DNA from: Photorhabdus caribbeanensis
GTDB taxonomy: Bacteria > Pseudomonadota > Gammaproteobacteria > Enterobacterales > Enterobacteriaceae
Direction of reading: 5' to 3'
DNA length: 64,000 nt
Assembly (NCBI RefSeq): GCF_018448885.1
Contig: NZ_RCWB01000011.1
Location: 62,001 to 126,000 of the forward strand
Made by a program: the position numbers and the translations under genes. Positions 18,873 to 29,295 of this stretch are shown in pieces. Position 1 is the stretch's first letter, and each line of letters begins with the position of its first letter. Below the pieces are notes generated by a model that was not told where the DNA came from, made no database searches, and saw only the letters and a list, made by a program, of their open reading frames with translations.

Positions 18873-18880
18873 CTACGCGT

Positions 18881-20255
18881 GACTGCTCCCCGCCGTAAAA
18901 AACGGCGAGGCTTCCCACTTCTCAGGCCGCCACCGTCTTTATGACGGATTTACGCTGGCCTCCGTGGGCAGAGACGACGAGTCCCGCCGCCTGTAATTCT
19001 GTTATGCCCTTGCGCTGGATGTTGATCGCCGCATTGATATCGCGGTCATGTTCGACTCGACAGCAAGGGCATGGCCAGATCCGCTTACGCAGCGGCATTT
19101 CCGGCATTTTGTGACCACAGCAATGGCAGGTTTTTGAACTGGCGAACCACTGATCCAGTTTGACCAGATGGACGCCCGCCGCTGCGGCTTTGTATTCCAG
19201 TTTCTTGACGAAGCCATGCCAGCCTGCATCCCCGATAGCGCGAGCTATATGGTGATTCTTCATCATGTTGGCCGATTTCAGCGTCTCAACAATGATCGCT
19301 TGGTTTTCGTCAACTATTGTTCGGGAGAGTTTGTGTTGAAAATCGGCGCGGGCATGGGCTACCCGCTCATGGACGGCCGCCAGACGTAAGCGTGCCTTGC
19401 CGCGGTTAGCGCTGCCCTGTTGTTTGCGGGACAGCGATTTTTGCTTACGACGCAGGTTACGGGCGGCGTTGATAAGGTGACGGGGGTTATTGACCTTCTC
19501 TCCGTTCGACTGGATAAGATAGTGGGATAGCCCCATATCACACCCGGTCACGCGGGTGATAACGCCCGGCTTTTCCGGCGCCTCTTTGCCGTCGTCACAC
19601 AGGATAGCGGCGAAATATTTTCCCGTGGCGGTGCGAGAAAGCGTAATGCTCTTCACTTTCCCTTCAATTTTTCTGTGTATGCGTGCTTCTATCGGTGACA
19701 ATTTCGGGATCTTCACTGCGCCCTCCAGCACTTTCACCCCAACACAGTGATAGCTGGATTGCCTGCCCTGTTTGCGCTTGAACGTGGGAAATTGGGTGCG
19801 CAACTTCGGGTTGAAAAAATTATCAAACGCAGTATGCAGATTAATCACCGCCTGCTGTAATGCAATGGAGTCATATTCTTTGAGCCAGGCATACTTGCGG
19901 GATTGCTTCGCGACCGCCAGTAACGGTTTGAGGTCTTTGCGCGGATTTAAATTCACGCCGTGACGTTTGTAAGCCTGCTTTTTGATGTGCAGCGCCTTGT
20001 TGTACGCAAAACGGACCGCCCCGAACTGGCCGTTAAGATACTCTGCCTGTTCGGGTGTGGGGTAGACGCGGACTTTGGTCGCTCTTAACATATTCAGCGC
20101 TCATTGATAAAGTGCATTCATTTTAGCCTGTTTTACTGGCAGATATCAATCCAGTCAGGAGACGCCGGAGTCGCCAGCCCTAAAGCCCTCTGGGCTTTTC
20201 GCCTGATATCCCCGCCCGCGCTGGGCAAGGGTTTACGGCGGTTTTTGCTAATGAA
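18881..20255 (-). mobile_element. tnpB-only IS200/IS605-family element
   Basis: An IS605-group element with tnpB but no tnpA. The right end (at left) carries the hairpin CTCGCCGTTTTTTACGGCGGGG followed by AGCAGTCAC at about 18881. The left end (at right) has a hairpin AAAGCCC-TCT-GGGCTTT near 20182-20198. The element cut off a DUF29 gene. Outer limits are approximate. Confidence 0.7.
18922..20091 (-). CDS. tnpB: RNA-guided nuclease TnpB (solo)
   Basis: This 389-residue TnpB is unrelated in detail to the one at 858-2090. Its RuvC residues are D185 in GCDMGLSH, E269 in IIVETLKSANM and D351 in DRDINAAINIQRKG. The zinc ribbon cysteines are TCHCCG (about 321-326) and CPCC (341-344). The basic N-terminus RATKVRVYPTPEQ is typical. 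It appears intact. No tnpA is nearby, so mobility would need a transposase in trans. Its guide RNA is expected to derive from the 3' end of the gene plus the right-end hairpin. Confidence 0.92.
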   Translation of the reverse strand: MLRATKVRVYPTPEQAEYLNGQFGAVRFAYNKALHIKKQAYKRHGVNLNPRKDLKPLLAVAKQSRKYAWLKEYDSIALQQAVINLHTAFDNFFNPKLRTQFPTFKRKQGRQSSYHCVGVKVLEGAVKIPKLSPIEARIHRKIEGKVKSITLSRTATGKYFAAILCDDGKEAPEKPGVITRVTGCDMGLSHYLIQSNGEKVNNPRHLINAARNLRRKQKSLSRKQQGSANRGKARLRLAAVHERVAHARADFQHKLSRTIVDENQAIIVETLKSANMMKNHHIARAIGDAGWHGFVKKLEYKAAAAGVHLVKLDQWFASSKTCHCCGHKMPEMPLRKRIWPCPCCRVEHDRDINAAINIQRKGITELQAAGLVVSAHGGQRKSVIKTVAA

Positions 20256-20374
20256 ACGTTTCCCTTGTCTGAAAGGATACACGTATAGAAGATGCATAAA
20301 AACTATGGTTTTTGTTTGATAAAGAACAAAAACGAACCAAAAACGCTCACCAATAATTAAATAAAGCTCGTTAT

Positions 20375-20390
20375 TGTGACGATAGTCACA
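20375..20390. promoter_or_regulatory. CRP site upstream of glpT
   Basis: TGTGA-CGATAG-TCACA is a perfect CRP consensus with 6-bp spacing. It lies 232 bp upstream of glpT. Cyclic-AMP control of glpT is established in E. coli. Confidence 0.8.
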
Positions 20391-20621
20391 ATTTCATTGG
20401 TAAAGTACATTTTAAAAAGTTAACAAATCACTCAGAATTGTCGCCGGGGCAAAACAACTTTAACAACTGAGGGTTGTTTCACAGATAGGTTGGGTTATTT
20501 CGACTATCATAATTTTCGTTATGGAAAATAACCACTTACAAAACCTTTCATTCTCCTATCCGGTGGCACTAGTCAACCGGCAAGCTGTTTATATAACCAA
20601 AAATGCCATCGGAGGCAAAAT

Positions 20622-21974
20622 ATGTTAAGTATTTTTAAGCCGGCGCCTCATAGGTCCCGACTGTCAACAGAACAGATAGATCCAGTCTATCGTCGCTTAC
20701 GCTGGCAAATTTTTATGGGGATCTTCTTTGGCTATGCAGCTTACTATCTGGTAAGGAAAAATTTTGCTCTGGCAATGCCTTATCTGGTTGAGCAAGGTTT
20801 CTCCAAAGGTGATCTCGGTTTCGCACTCTCAGGGATCTCTATCGCATACGGCATCTCCAAATTCATCATGGGCTCCGTATCCGATCGTTCTAACCCACGA
20901 GTCTTCTTACCTGCGGGCCTAATTCTCGCGGCTTTTGTTATGTTGTTTATGGGTTTCGTGCCTTGGGCAACTTCCAATATCACTATCATGTTTGTACTGC
21001 TGTTCCTATGTGGCTGGTTCCAAGGTATGGGCTGGCCTCCTTGTGGACGTACTATGGTGCACTGGTGGTCACAGAAAGAGCGTGGCGGTATCGTTTCTAT
21101 CTGGAACTGCGCACATAATGTTGGCGGCGGCTTACCGCCATTGCTATTCCTGTTGGGTATGGCGTGGTTCAATGACTGGAAAGCCGCACTTTATATGCCA
21201 GCTTTTGCCGCCATTCTCGTTGCATTGATTGCGTTCGCGTTGATGCGTGACACACCACAATCCTGTGGTTTACCACCAATCGAAGAGTATAAAAACGACT
21301 ATCCACCTGATTACACAGAGAAAGACGAAAAAGAGTTAACCGCTAAACAAATTTTTATGCAATATATATTACCGAACAAATTGCTGTGGATGATTGCCAT
21401 TGCCAACGTGTTCGTCTATCTGCTGCGCTACGGTGTTCTTGACTGGTCACCAACCTATCTGCGTGAAGCAAAACACTTTGCATTAAACGAATCCTCATGG
21501 GCTTACTTCTTTTACGAATATGCCGGTATCCCAGGCACCCTGTTGTGTGGATGGATGTCAGACAAAATATTTAAAGGTAATCGTGGTGCAACCGGCGTAT
21601 TCTTCATGACTCTGGTCACTATCGCTACTATCGTATTCTGGTTAAACCCAGCAGGTAACCCAAATATAGATATAGCTTGTATGCTAATTATTGGCTTCCT
21701 TATCTACGGCCCAGTGATGCTGATCGGCCTGCACGCTCTTGAGCTAGCACCAAAGAAAGCAGCAGGTACAGCAGCCGGCTTCACCGGATTGTTCGGCTAC
21801 TTGGGCGGTTCCGTTGCAGCCAGTGCTATTATCGGTTATACCATTGATTTCTTCCATTGGGATGGAGCCTTTATGGTAATGGTCGGCGGTAGCGCCTTGT
21901 CTGTTATTCTATTACTAATCGTTACAATTACCGAAAATAAACATAAACAGGAAATAGCCCAACAATATGGCTAA
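20622..21974 (+). CDS. glpT: Glycerol-3-phosphate:phosphate antiporter GlpT
   Basis: GlpT is the inner-membrane MFS antiporter that imports sn-glycerol-3-phosphate in exchange for phosphate and also takes up fosfomycin. The 450-residue protein has twelve predicted spans. Conserved motifs include [20 protein letters not shown], the [20 protein letters not shown] loop with the substrate-site region, and the C-terminal [21 protein letters not shown] perfect CRP site lies upstream, and glpQ follows with a terminator between. Confidence 0.97.
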   Translation: MLSIFKPAPHRSRLSTEQIDPVYRRLRWQIFMGIFFGYAAYYLVRKNFALAMPYLVEQGFSKGDLGFALSGISIAYGISKFIMGSVSDRSNPRVFLPAGLILAAFVMLFMGFVPWATSNITIMFVLLFLCGWFQGMGWPPCGRTMVHWWSQKERGGIVSIWNCAHNVGGGLPPLLFLLGMAWFNDWKAALYMPAFAAILVALIAFALMRDTPQSCGLPPIEEYKNDYPPDYTEKDEKELTAKQIFMQYILPNKLLWMIAIANVFVYLLRYGVLDWSPTYLREAKHFALNESSWAYFFYEYAGIPGTLLCGWMSDKIFKGNRGATGVFFMTLVTIATIVFWLNPAGNPNIDIACMLIIGFLIYGPVMLIGLHALELAPKKAAGTAAGFTGLFGYLGGSVAASAIIGYTIDFFHWDGAFMVMVGGSALSVILLLIVTITENKHKQEIAQQYG

Positions 21975-22016
21975 CCTCTGTCATTAAACTGTGATATATC
22001 ACTGATAATATTAATT

Positions 22017-22050
22017 AAGCCGTGTCATTATCTATGTCGCGGCTTTTTTT
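22017..22050 (+). terminator. Rho-independent terminator after glpT
   Basis: AAGCCGTG pairs with CGCGGCTT and is followed immediately by a run of T (22043-22050). It lies 42 bp after the glpT stop and may act as an attenuator before glpQ. Confidence 0.85.
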
Positions 22051-22150
22051 AGTCTTCAAATTCAGAGATTATGACCAATAGTCGTCATTCACACAGAAAA
22101 ATAAATTAATGAGATAGATTTTATCTCATCGACAAAACGGAGAAACACAC

Positions 22151-23227
22151 ATGCAAACTCCAATCAAAACAATAATAACAGGCATTATTTTAGCTTCATC
22201 GATGTCAGGTATCGCCCAAGCGACAGATAAGATTGTTATCGCTCATCGTGGCGCAAGTGGGTATCTGCCTGAACACACTCTGCCAGCCAAAGCGATGGCT
22301 TATGCCGAAGGTGCTGATTATCTGGAACAAGATCTAGTCATGACTAAAGATGATGAACTGATAGTCTTACATGACCATTACCTTGATCGTGTCACTGACG
22401 TTGCCCATAAATTCCCAGGTCGTGCCCGCAAAGATGGACGCTACTACGCCATCGACTTTACCTTGTCCGAAATCAAGTCACTAAAATTCACGGAAGGCTT
22501 CGATATTAAAAATAACCAACAGATACAAAGCTTCTCCCATCGTTTCCCAATGTGGAAGTCCGATTTTCGAATCCACACTTTTCAAGAAGAGATTGAGTTT
22601 GTTCAGGGATTAAATAAATCTACTGGCAAAAACATTGGTATTTACCCTGAAATCAAAGCACCGTGGTTCCACCAACAAGAGGGAAAAGATATTTCCACTA
22701 AAGTGCTAGCCGTGCTGAAAGAGTATGGTTACACCAAGAAAAGCGACAAAGTTTACCTGCAATGTTTTGATACCAACGAACTCAAACGCATCAAAAACGA
22801 ATTGGAACCCAAGCTAGGCATGGATCTGAAACTAATCCAACTGATCGCCTACACCGACTGGAATGAAACTTATGAAAAACAATCAGACGGCAAATGGATA
22901 AATTACAGCTATGACTGGATGTTCAAACCAGGCGCTATGAAAAAAGTGGCAACATATGCTGACGGCATCGGCCCTGATTACCATATGATTGTGTCTGAGG
23001 ATTCCACACCAACCAATATTAAGTTAACCAATATGGTGAAAGAGGCTCACGCCAATAATATAGAAGTCCATCCATACACGATTCGGGTCGATCAACTGCC
23101 GAAATACGCCGCCAGTGGCGACCAGCTTTTCGATATCATTTATAACCAAGCGGGTGTAGATGGCGTATTCACCGATTTTCCCGACTTAGGTGTGAAATTC
23201 CTGCAAAAACAGCATCAACATAAATAA
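22151..23227 (+). CDS. glpQ: Periplasmic glycerophosphodiester phosphodiesterase GlpQ
   Basis: GlpQ hydrolyses deacylated phospholipids to glycerol-3-phosphate and alcohol in the periplasm, feeding GlpT. The 358-residue precursor starts with a cleavable signal peptide (KTIITGIILASSMSGIAQA). The GDPD catalytic motif IAHRGASGYLPEHT follows, then EQDLVMTKDDELIVLHDHYL and the C-terminal GVDGVFTDFPDLG. It lies downstream of glpT as in E. coli. Confidence 0.96.
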   Translation: MQTPIKTIITGIILASSMSGIAQATDKIVIAHRGASGYLPEHTLPAKAMAYAEGADYLEQDLVMTKDDELIVLHDHYLDRVTDVAHKFPGRARKDGRYYAIDFTLSEIKSLKFTEGFDIKNNQQIQSFSHRFPMWKSDFRIHTFQEEIEFVQGLNKSTGKNIGIYPEIKAPWFHQQEGKDISTKVLAVLKEYGYTKKSDKVYLQCFDTNELKRIKNELEPKLGMDLKLIQLIAYTDWNETYEKQSDGKWINYSYDWMFKPGAMKKVATYADGIGPDYHMIVSEDSTPTNIKLTNMVKEAHANNIEVHPYTIRVDQLPKYAASGDQLFDIIYNQAGVDGVFTDFPDLGVKFLQKQHQHK

Positions 23228-23236
23228 GACGCAAAC

Positions 23237-23258
23237 AGGGCGCCTCAATCTGCGCCCT
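23237..23258. terminator. Hairpin between convergent glpQ and epmA
   Basis: AGGGCGC (23237-23243) pairs perfectly with GCGCCCT (23252-23258) across an 8-base loop. It probably serves both genes. Confidence 0.65.
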
Positions 23259-23276
23259 ATTCCTATCGTTGAATAA

Positions 23277-24254
23277 CTACGCCTTACTTATCGAAAAGGC
23301 CATAACATCACTAAGCTTTTCAGCCCGCAAAGCCAGCATCACCAAACGATCGACACCAAGCGCCACCCCTGCACACTCTGGCATCCCTTGTTTCAGAGCG
23401 CCAACCAAGTTTTCATCAATCGGTCGAACAGGTAAACCCAACTCTGCACGTTTACGGTTATCTTGTTCAAAACGCTGACGCTGCTCATGACTATCAGTTA
23501 GCTCACGGAAACCATTTGCCAATTCAACGCCTTTAAAATAGACTTCAAAACGCTCTGCAACCCGATGATCTTCTTTGCTGATTTCCGCCAGAGAAGCCTG
23601 AGAAGCCGGAAAATGGTAGATAAAAGTCGGCTTTTCAGTGCCAATATGTGGTTCAACACCAACAGCAAACAAAAGTTGCAATAAGGTATCCCGATCTTCT
23701 TCTATATCAGCAATATTACTCAGATCCAGCTTGGCCGCGACTTCACGCAACTTTTCTTTCTCTGCTGATAGCGGGTCAATATCCAGATAACGCAGGAAAG
23801 CTTGTTGATAAGAGAGTGATTCAGCACTTTCACAGTCAAGGATCTGCTGAAGTAAATCATCAACTTCATTCATCAAACGATACATATCATAGTGAGGCCG
23901 ATACCATTCCAACATGGTAAATTCAGGATTATGATAACGACCCGCCTCTTCATTACGGAAGCAGCGCCCGAGCTGATAAATAGGGCCACTTCCTGCTGCT
24001 AGCAGGCGCTTCATATGATATTCCGGGCTTGTCATCAGATAAAGAGTCATACCATCCGCGGCACCCGGGCCAACAAACTCCGTCTGAAAAGGAAACAATT
24101 GAATATCAGTCACTGTAAACTGACCCATCGCAGGCGTTTCAACTTCCAATACCCCACGATCTGCGAAAAAGCGCCGTATTTCTGCTAAAATAGTCGCTCG
24201 TTTCAACAAGTTGGCGATAGGTGCACTTGGCTGCCAGTTTGCTGTTTCGCTCAT
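23277..24254 (-). CDS. epmA: EF-P lysine-34 beta-lysyltransferase EpmA (PoxA/GenX)
   Basis: EpmA is a truncated lysyl-tRNA-synthetase paralogue that attaches (R)-beta-lysine to Lys34 of EF-P. The 325-residue protein has the class II synthetase motifs: motif 2 in [20 protein letters not shown] and motif 3 in [14 protein letters not shown]. It lacks the anticodon-binding domain. Start ATG 24254 gives the family N-terminus [20 protein letters not shown]; an in-frame extension to 24314 is not conserved. Its substrate EF-P (31511-32077) and the aminomutase EpmB (32116-33144) are within 9 kb. Confidence 0.96.
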   Translation of the reverse strand: MSETANWQPSAPIANLLKRATILAEIRRFFADRGVLEVETPAMGQFTVTDIQLFPFQTEFVGPGAADGMTLYLMTSPEYHMKRLLAAGSGPIYQLGRCFRNEEAGRYHNPEFTMLEWYRPHYDMYRLMNEVDDLLQQILDCESAESLSYQQAFLRYLDIDPLSAEKEKLREVAAKLDLSNIADIEEDRDTLLQLLFAVGVEPHIGTEKPTFIYHFPASQASLAEISKEDHRVAERFEVYFKGVELANGFRELTDSHEQRQRFEQDNRKRAELGLPVRPIDENLVGALKQGMPECAGVALGVDRLVMLALRAEKLSDVMAFSISKA

Positions 24255-24494
24255 GTAAATGACTCCAAAATAAAACCAAACGTGCAGTCTACCTGCATCA
24301 CACATATCAGACAAATTATTACCGTCTGATCATCCCGGAACAACTTAGCTTATCTCGTCAAGACTATCGCAGATTGACTACTGACAGGTATATTATTATT
24401 AGCTATCTGCCAAAATATTACCGTCAGATAAACAATAAAATAGTGATCGATTTTTTCCTGACACAACAAAGCCAATACCAGACAAAATCACTAT

Positions 24495-24908
24495 TTACTC
24501 TAACAGAGTTATCAATTTAAAATGGCAAAATGAATCTATATGGGTTTTATCCGCCTTAATATAATTAATACCTTTTATGCTGATCCTACTCAGATATTTT
24601 TCATTATCTGCCTTTAGTACTATCAAATTATAGCCGACATCTTCTACAGCAAACGTAGAATAAACATCAACACTCAATTTTGTAGCTTCAATATAATTAC
24701 CGCCAGGATGATAAACCCGACTCAAATATAACCCATTGTCTGCCCTAAGCGCCATTGTATAAGCATCAAATAGCGTCACTACATACCGGGAAGAAGCACC
24801 AATAGTATATCTTCCAGCCTGAATGTAATTAATCTTTCCTTGACTGAATCGACTCAAATAGAGTCCATTATCTGCCTGCAAGGCGATAGTGTGCTCTGAT
24901 AGTGCCAT
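24495..24908 (-). CDS. Fascin/actin-crosslinking-like beta-trefoil protein, paralogue 1
   Basis: This 137-residue protein consists of three internal repeats of about 45 residues, each with the motif ALxADNGxYLSR followed by NYIxAxK and a short hydrophobic closing strand (VTLF, TFAVEDV, HFKLITL). The pattern fits a small beta-trefoil of the fascin/actin-crosslinking superfamily, often carbohydrate or protein binding. No signal peptide. Of two adjacent ATGs the second (24908) is preferred because GGAGG lies 5 bases before it and the result matches its paralogues. Function is unknown; a lectin-like or insect-directed role is only inference. Confidence 0.7.
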   Translation of the reverse strand: MALSEHTIALQADNGLYLSRFSQGKINYIQAGRYTIGASSRYVVTLFDAYTMALRADNGLYLSRVYHPGGNYIEATKLSVDVYSTFAVEDVGYNLIVLKADNEKYLSRISIKGINYIKADKTHIDSFCHFKLITLLE

Positions 24909-25202
24909 CATATCCTCCGTTTAAATATAATTAATTGCTCTATAGAATACCACTTAAATCTCATATCGACTCGCTATGCCCATAGAAATAAAATTCCCGT
25001 GTTAAATATATACCACTACCGTTAAACAATAAAATATATCCTCTCTTTATTATGGATGATATAACCAATTATTACTTGCAACTATTAAATAACCAAAAGA
25101 AATTATCATATTTAAATTAAAATCAAGATATTATAAGAAAAATAATTAATATTTCACCTAGTGTATTAAGTGACTAATCCTATTGTTTTAATAGTAAAAA
25201 AA

Positions 25203-25228
25203 TAGTGGTCAGGTAAAATTGACCACTA
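25203..25228 (-). terminator. Rho-independent terminator of paralogue 2
   Basis: TAGTGGTCA pairs with TGACCACTA. On the minus strand the stem is followed by a run of seven T. It lies 34 bp beyond the stop at 25263. Confidence 0.85.
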
Positions 25229-25262
25229 TAATAAGATGTCAGCAAAGATCACAATTATCCAA

Positions 25263-25676
25263 TTACAGTTTTATAACTTTAAACTGGCAATATATATCTA
25301 AGTCGTATTTATCCGGTTTAATATAGTTAAAAATACCACCAGAATTGCTCCTGCTCAGATATTTTCCATTATCTGCACACAAAGCTATAACATTATCGTC
25401 GATATACTCTAAAATAAAAGTAGAATAAGCATCAATATCTGATTTTGTCGCTACTATATAATCACTACCAGCCAGAGAGATCCGACTTAAATAGAGGCCA
25501 TTGCTTGCACGAAGCGCTATCTTATTGGAACTAAGTTGTGTTGAAGAATATTTGGTATAAATATCAATAATAGATTTATTAGCTTCAACAAAGTCAAACC
25601 CTCCTCCTCGATCAATTCGACTTAAATAGCATCCATTATCTGCCTGTAATGCAATCGGGCTACTTGATAATCCCAT
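25263..25676 (-). CDS. Fascin/actin-crosslinking-like beta-trefoil protein, paralogue 2
   Basis: A second 137-residue triple-repeat protein with MGLSSSPIALQADNGCYLSR at the start and ADNGKYLSR near the C-terminus. Start ATG 25676 was chosen because AGGAGAG precedes it at good spacing and it aligns with the other two copies; an in-frame ATG at 25721 would add 15 unmatched residues. Central repeat: ALRASNGLYLSR. Same deduced fold as its neighbours. Each copy has its own terminator, suggesting separate transcription units produced by tandem duplication. Confidence 0.7.
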   Translation of the reverse strand: MGLSSSPIALQADNGCYLSRIDRGGGFDFVEANKSIIDIYTKYSSTQLSSNKIALRASNGLYLSRISLAGSDYIVATKSDIDAYSTFILEYIDDNVIALCADNGKYLSRSNSGGIFNYIKPDKYDLDIYCQFKVIKL

Positions 25677-25721
25677 AAAACTCTCCTGCTTAAATATATT
25701 TAGTTTATTTTGGTCAATCAT

Positions 25722-26194
25722 ATTATTTATAACGCATTAATTTAAACATCACATCTCACTATTCCTATAAATATCAGATATTTTCAATGAATATATACAA
25801 CCAATATGATTATTAAATACCAAAATATATTTTTGTATCTATTTTGAATATTATAATTATTTAAGATTTAATTATAATATTCATTAATCATAAATAACTT
25901 TCACATTTAAATTATAAAATAATAAACTATAAACAAAATAAAAAGTTATTTGAAACCATTAATTGCAATATTATAAATAACTTTAAATCCTATTATTATC
26001 TGATTATCTTAAAATAAGTAATAGGTTTTTATCTGACATATTAAATAAAGCTTTATCATTCCGCTACACGTGGTTTTCTTCAACCAATTGTTATACATAA
26101 AGTTATATGTTATGTAACGTGTATAATGTGTAGCACTATTTTGGAAAGTTATTAAACTAGCTGATATTATTAGTGAAAAAACAAGACAAAATAA
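25722..26194. other. Very AT-rich spacer without a recognisable gene
   Basis: About 470 bp of AT-rich sequence upstream of paralogue 2 with no open frame of note. Comparable AT-rich spacers precede the other paralogues (24912-25202 and 26875-27240). Promoters must lie here, but none is distinctive enough to call. Confidence 0.4.
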
Positions 26195-26220
26195 TAGTGG
26201 CCAGTTTTACCTGGCCACCA
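26195..26220 (-). terminator. Hairpin terminator of paralogue 3
   Basis: TAGTGGCCAG pairs with CTGGCCACCA with one end mismatch. On the minus strand the stem is followed by TTATTTT. It lies just after the stop at 26247. Confidence 0.75.
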
Positions 26221-26246
26221 TAAAAAACTCAAATAAAGATCATTAC

Positions 26247-26660
26247 TTATGCAATTAATGTAGTCACTTTAAAGTGACAATACACATCTAAATTAACTTT
26301 ATCCGGCTTAATGTAATCAACACCATTTTGAGTGATTCGACTTAAGTATTTCCCGTTATCTGCACGTAAAGCTATCACATTGCATCCGACATCCTCTACT
26401 GTAAACGTAGAATAAACATCAATACTTGATTTCGCAGCTTCAATATAATCACCACCAGATCGAGTAATCCGGCTCAAATAAAGCCCATTATCAGCAAGAA
26501 GCGCTATCTTATTAGTACCAAGCTGTATTAATTTATATCTTGAGTATATATCAATGGCAGATTTAACAGCTTCAATGTACTGAACTCCCCCCTGATCTAT
26601 TCGACTCAGGTAGAGATTATTATCTGCTTGTAATGCAATAGTGATATTTGGTAATCCCAT
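26247..26660 (-). CDS. Fascin/actin-crosslinking-like beta-trefoil protein, paralogue 3
   Basis: The third 137-residue member starts MGLPNITIALQADNNLYLSR and has repeats ALLADNGLYLSR and ALRADNGKYLSR. Repeat spacing and length equal the other two copies. GAGGGAATATT precedes ATG 26660. No signal peptide or membrane segment is visible. The three genes lie in tandem, same strand, with about 350-570 bp of AT-rich spacer between them, an arrangement consistent with local duplication and diversification. Confidence 0.7.
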   Translation of the reverse strand: MGLPNITIALQADNNLYLSRIDQGGVQYIEAVKSAIDIYSRYKLIQLGTNKIALLADNGLYLSRITRSGGDYIEAAKSSIDVYSTFTVEDVGCNVIALRADNGKYLSRITQNGVDYIKPDKVNLDVYCHFKVTTLIA

Positions 26661-26743
26661 AATATTCCCTCATTTAAATATATTCTAATTACTAAATTAA
26701 ATTGTATTCAGCATGACAAGACTATTTAAATATCAGTTATCAC

Positions 26744-26870
26744 TATACCCGTTATCTTTCAAGTTGCCTCTTTGTTGGCTGCATTCACTCACCCCGGTAA
26801 CAGAGTTATCTATGCTCCCGGGGATTCGCTCCCTTGCCGCCGCAATGCATCTTGAAATCCATAGGGTATA
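26744..26870. repeat. 127-bp MITE-like repeat, copy A
   Basis: The element begins TATACCC and ends GGGTATA with inverted terminal sequence (CTTTCAAGTTGC near the left end, GCATCTTGAAATCC near the right). A reverse-oriented copy of the same length lies at 60615-60741; about six or seven mismatches were counted by eye. TA dinucleotides flank it, as expected for MITEs mobilised by IS630/Tc1-mariner transposases. No transposase is encoded. Confidence 0.88.
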
Positions 26871-27256
26871 TACCTGTGAAAATAAACTCCCATTAATAAA
26901 TATAGATTAAAAGAATAAACTTGCAAGCCATATTCATATATTTATTCCGAATGATATATTGTTTAAAGTTTCAACATAACATTCATTTATTGAATAAATG
27001 GAAATAATTTTCATATTTAAATTAAACGGCCATAAATTATAAACAAAATAAAACAATATTTAAAATTATTAATTGCAACATTATAAAAATAAAACTTCAA
27101 AATCCTATCGCACTTAAGTAATCTCTGACACTAGCAAAAAACAACAGAAAAATAAAATTCACATTGTATAGCCTTGATGCTCAGTTCCATTATGGGCTCT
27201 CCTATTCTACTTAGATAATAACGCTATCGATCAATGCCAAATAAAGTAACTAATTC

Positions 27257-27270
27257 TTGACCCAGATCAA
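27257..27270. promoter_or_regulatory. FNR site upstream of frdA
   Basis: TTGAC-CCAG-ATCAA matches the FNR consensus TTGAT-N4-ATCAA at nine of ten positions. It lies 230 bp upstream of frdA. Anaerobic activation of frdABCD by FNR is well established in enterobacteria. Confidence 0.75.
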
Positions 27271-27499
27271 GTTTTTATAATCAAATCCAACAAAATACCC
27301 TTTCATATCAAATTTACCTCACCTGGAAATCGCTATACTTAATCTAATCTAGGTAGTAATAAATAGCTGTCCTTAATCGTTAAAGCACAGGATGTTACCT
27401 AAAAAATCTTGCTATATAAGAAATAACAACAACAACATTTAGGAAAATTACGACGATTTTGCTAATTCATTAATTTAACTTAAACAACGGAGAAGCACA

Positions 27500-29295
27500 G
27501 TGCAAATTTTTAATGCCGATCTCGCTATTATCGGAGCCGGAGGCGCTGGTCTACGTGCCGCAATTGCCGCCGCTGAAGCTAATCCTCAAATGAAGATTGC
27601 TCTAATCTCAAAAGTTTACCCAATGCGTAGCCACACTGTAGCAGCAGAAGGTGGATCAGCCGCAGTCACCCAAATTCACGACTCCTATGACTTCCATTTC
27701 AACGACACGGTATCCGGTGGCGACTGGTTATGTGAGCAAGATGTTGTTGAATATTTCGTCGAACATTGCCCGACAGAAATGATCCAGCTAGAGCAATGGG
27801 GTTGCCCGTGGAGCCGTAAAGAAGATGGTTCCGTCAACGTGCGTCGTTTTGGTGGTATGAAAATAGAACGTACTTGGTTCGCTGCGGATAAAACTGGCTT
27901 CCACATGTTACATACGCTATTCCAGACTTCTCTTAAGTACCCTCAAATCCAGCGCTTTGATGAACATTTTGTCCTCGATATTCTGGTGGATGAAGGGCAC
28001 GCACGCGGCCTGGTTGCACTAAATATGATGGAAGGCGCCAAAATTCAGATAAGAGCCAATGCCGTTATTATGGCAACCGGTGGCGCAGGCCGTGTATACC
28101 GTTACAATACCAACGGCGGTATCGTGACCGGTGATGGTATGGGCATGGCATTCCGTCACGGCGTACCACTGCGTGATATGGAATTTGTTCAGTATCATCC
28201 AACCGGTCTGCCAGGTTCCGGTATCCTAATGACAGAAGGTTGTCGTGGTGAAGGCGGAATTCTGGTCAACAAAGATGGCTACCGCTATTTACAAGATTAT
28301 GGCCTCGGCCCTGAAACTCCATTAGGCAAACCTGAAAACAAATATATGGAACTAGGTCCCCGTGACAAAGTTTCTCAGGCTTTTTGGCATGAATGGCGTG
28401 CCGGTCGTACTATTTCAACTCCGCGTGGCAATGTGGTTTATCTCGATCTCCGCCATTTGGGAGAGAAGAAATTACTTGAACGCCTGCCCTTCATCTGTGA
28501 ACTGGCAAAAGCGTATGTCGGTGTTGATCCCGTTAAAGAGCCCATTCCGGTCCGACCTACAGTACATTACACGATGGGCGGCATCGAAACTGACCAGAAA
28601 TGTGAAACCCGAATTAAAGGGCTATTCGCTGTCGGTGAATGTTCTTCTGTCGGCCTGCATGGCGCAAACCGCCTGGGTTCCAATTCTCTGGCTGAATTAG
28701 TAGTCTTTGGCCGTCTGGCGGGTGAAGCAGCGGTAAAACATGTTCAACAAACCAAACCCGTTAATGACCGCCCATTGGATGCCCAAGCCCGTGATGTAGT
28801 CGCACGTTTGAACAATTTACTGAAACAGAAAGGAACGGAAAGTTGGTCGAAGATCCGTGATGAAATGGGGATCTCGATGGAAGAAGGCTGCGGTATCTAT
28901 CGCACCCCTGAACTCATGTTAAAAACGATCGATAAGATTGCTGAACTAAAAGATCGCTTCAAACGGGTGAAAATCACCGATAACACCAATGTATTCAACA
29001 CAGATCTACTGTACACCATTGAGCTTGGCTTTGGCTTGGATGTAGCTGAATGTATGATTCATTCTGCGATAAACCGTAAAGAGTCCCGTGGCGCTCATCA
29101 ACGTCTGGATGAAGGTTGTACCGAACGTGATGACGCAAACTTCCTAAAACATACGCTCGCTTTTTATAACTCTGGAGGTGTCCCTCACCTAGAATACAGC
29201 GATGTGAAAATCACCAAATCCACACGGCAAAACGTGTATATGGCGGTGAAGCCGCAGCGCAAGAGCAAAAGTATAAGGAGCAGGAGAATGGTTGA
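27500..29295 (+). CDS. frdA: Fumarate reductase flavoprotein subunit FrdA, frameshifted near its end into frdB
   Basis: FrdA carries covalent FAD and reduces fumarate to succinate in anaerobic respiration. It has [14 protein letters not shown] at the N-terminus, the FAD-linking H45 in [11 protein letters not shown], and the catalytic region [18 protein letters not shown] 27500 is the start (GGAG 7 bases upstream; E. coli frdA also uses GTG). Two extra bases (AT, 29240-29241, in GTGTATATGG) break the expected ending. Without them the frame would read [17 protein letters not shown] and stop at TGA 29293-29295. As given, the frame stays open through frdB to 30022 (840 codons). This is either a real fusion or a sequencing error. 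Confidence 0.9.
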
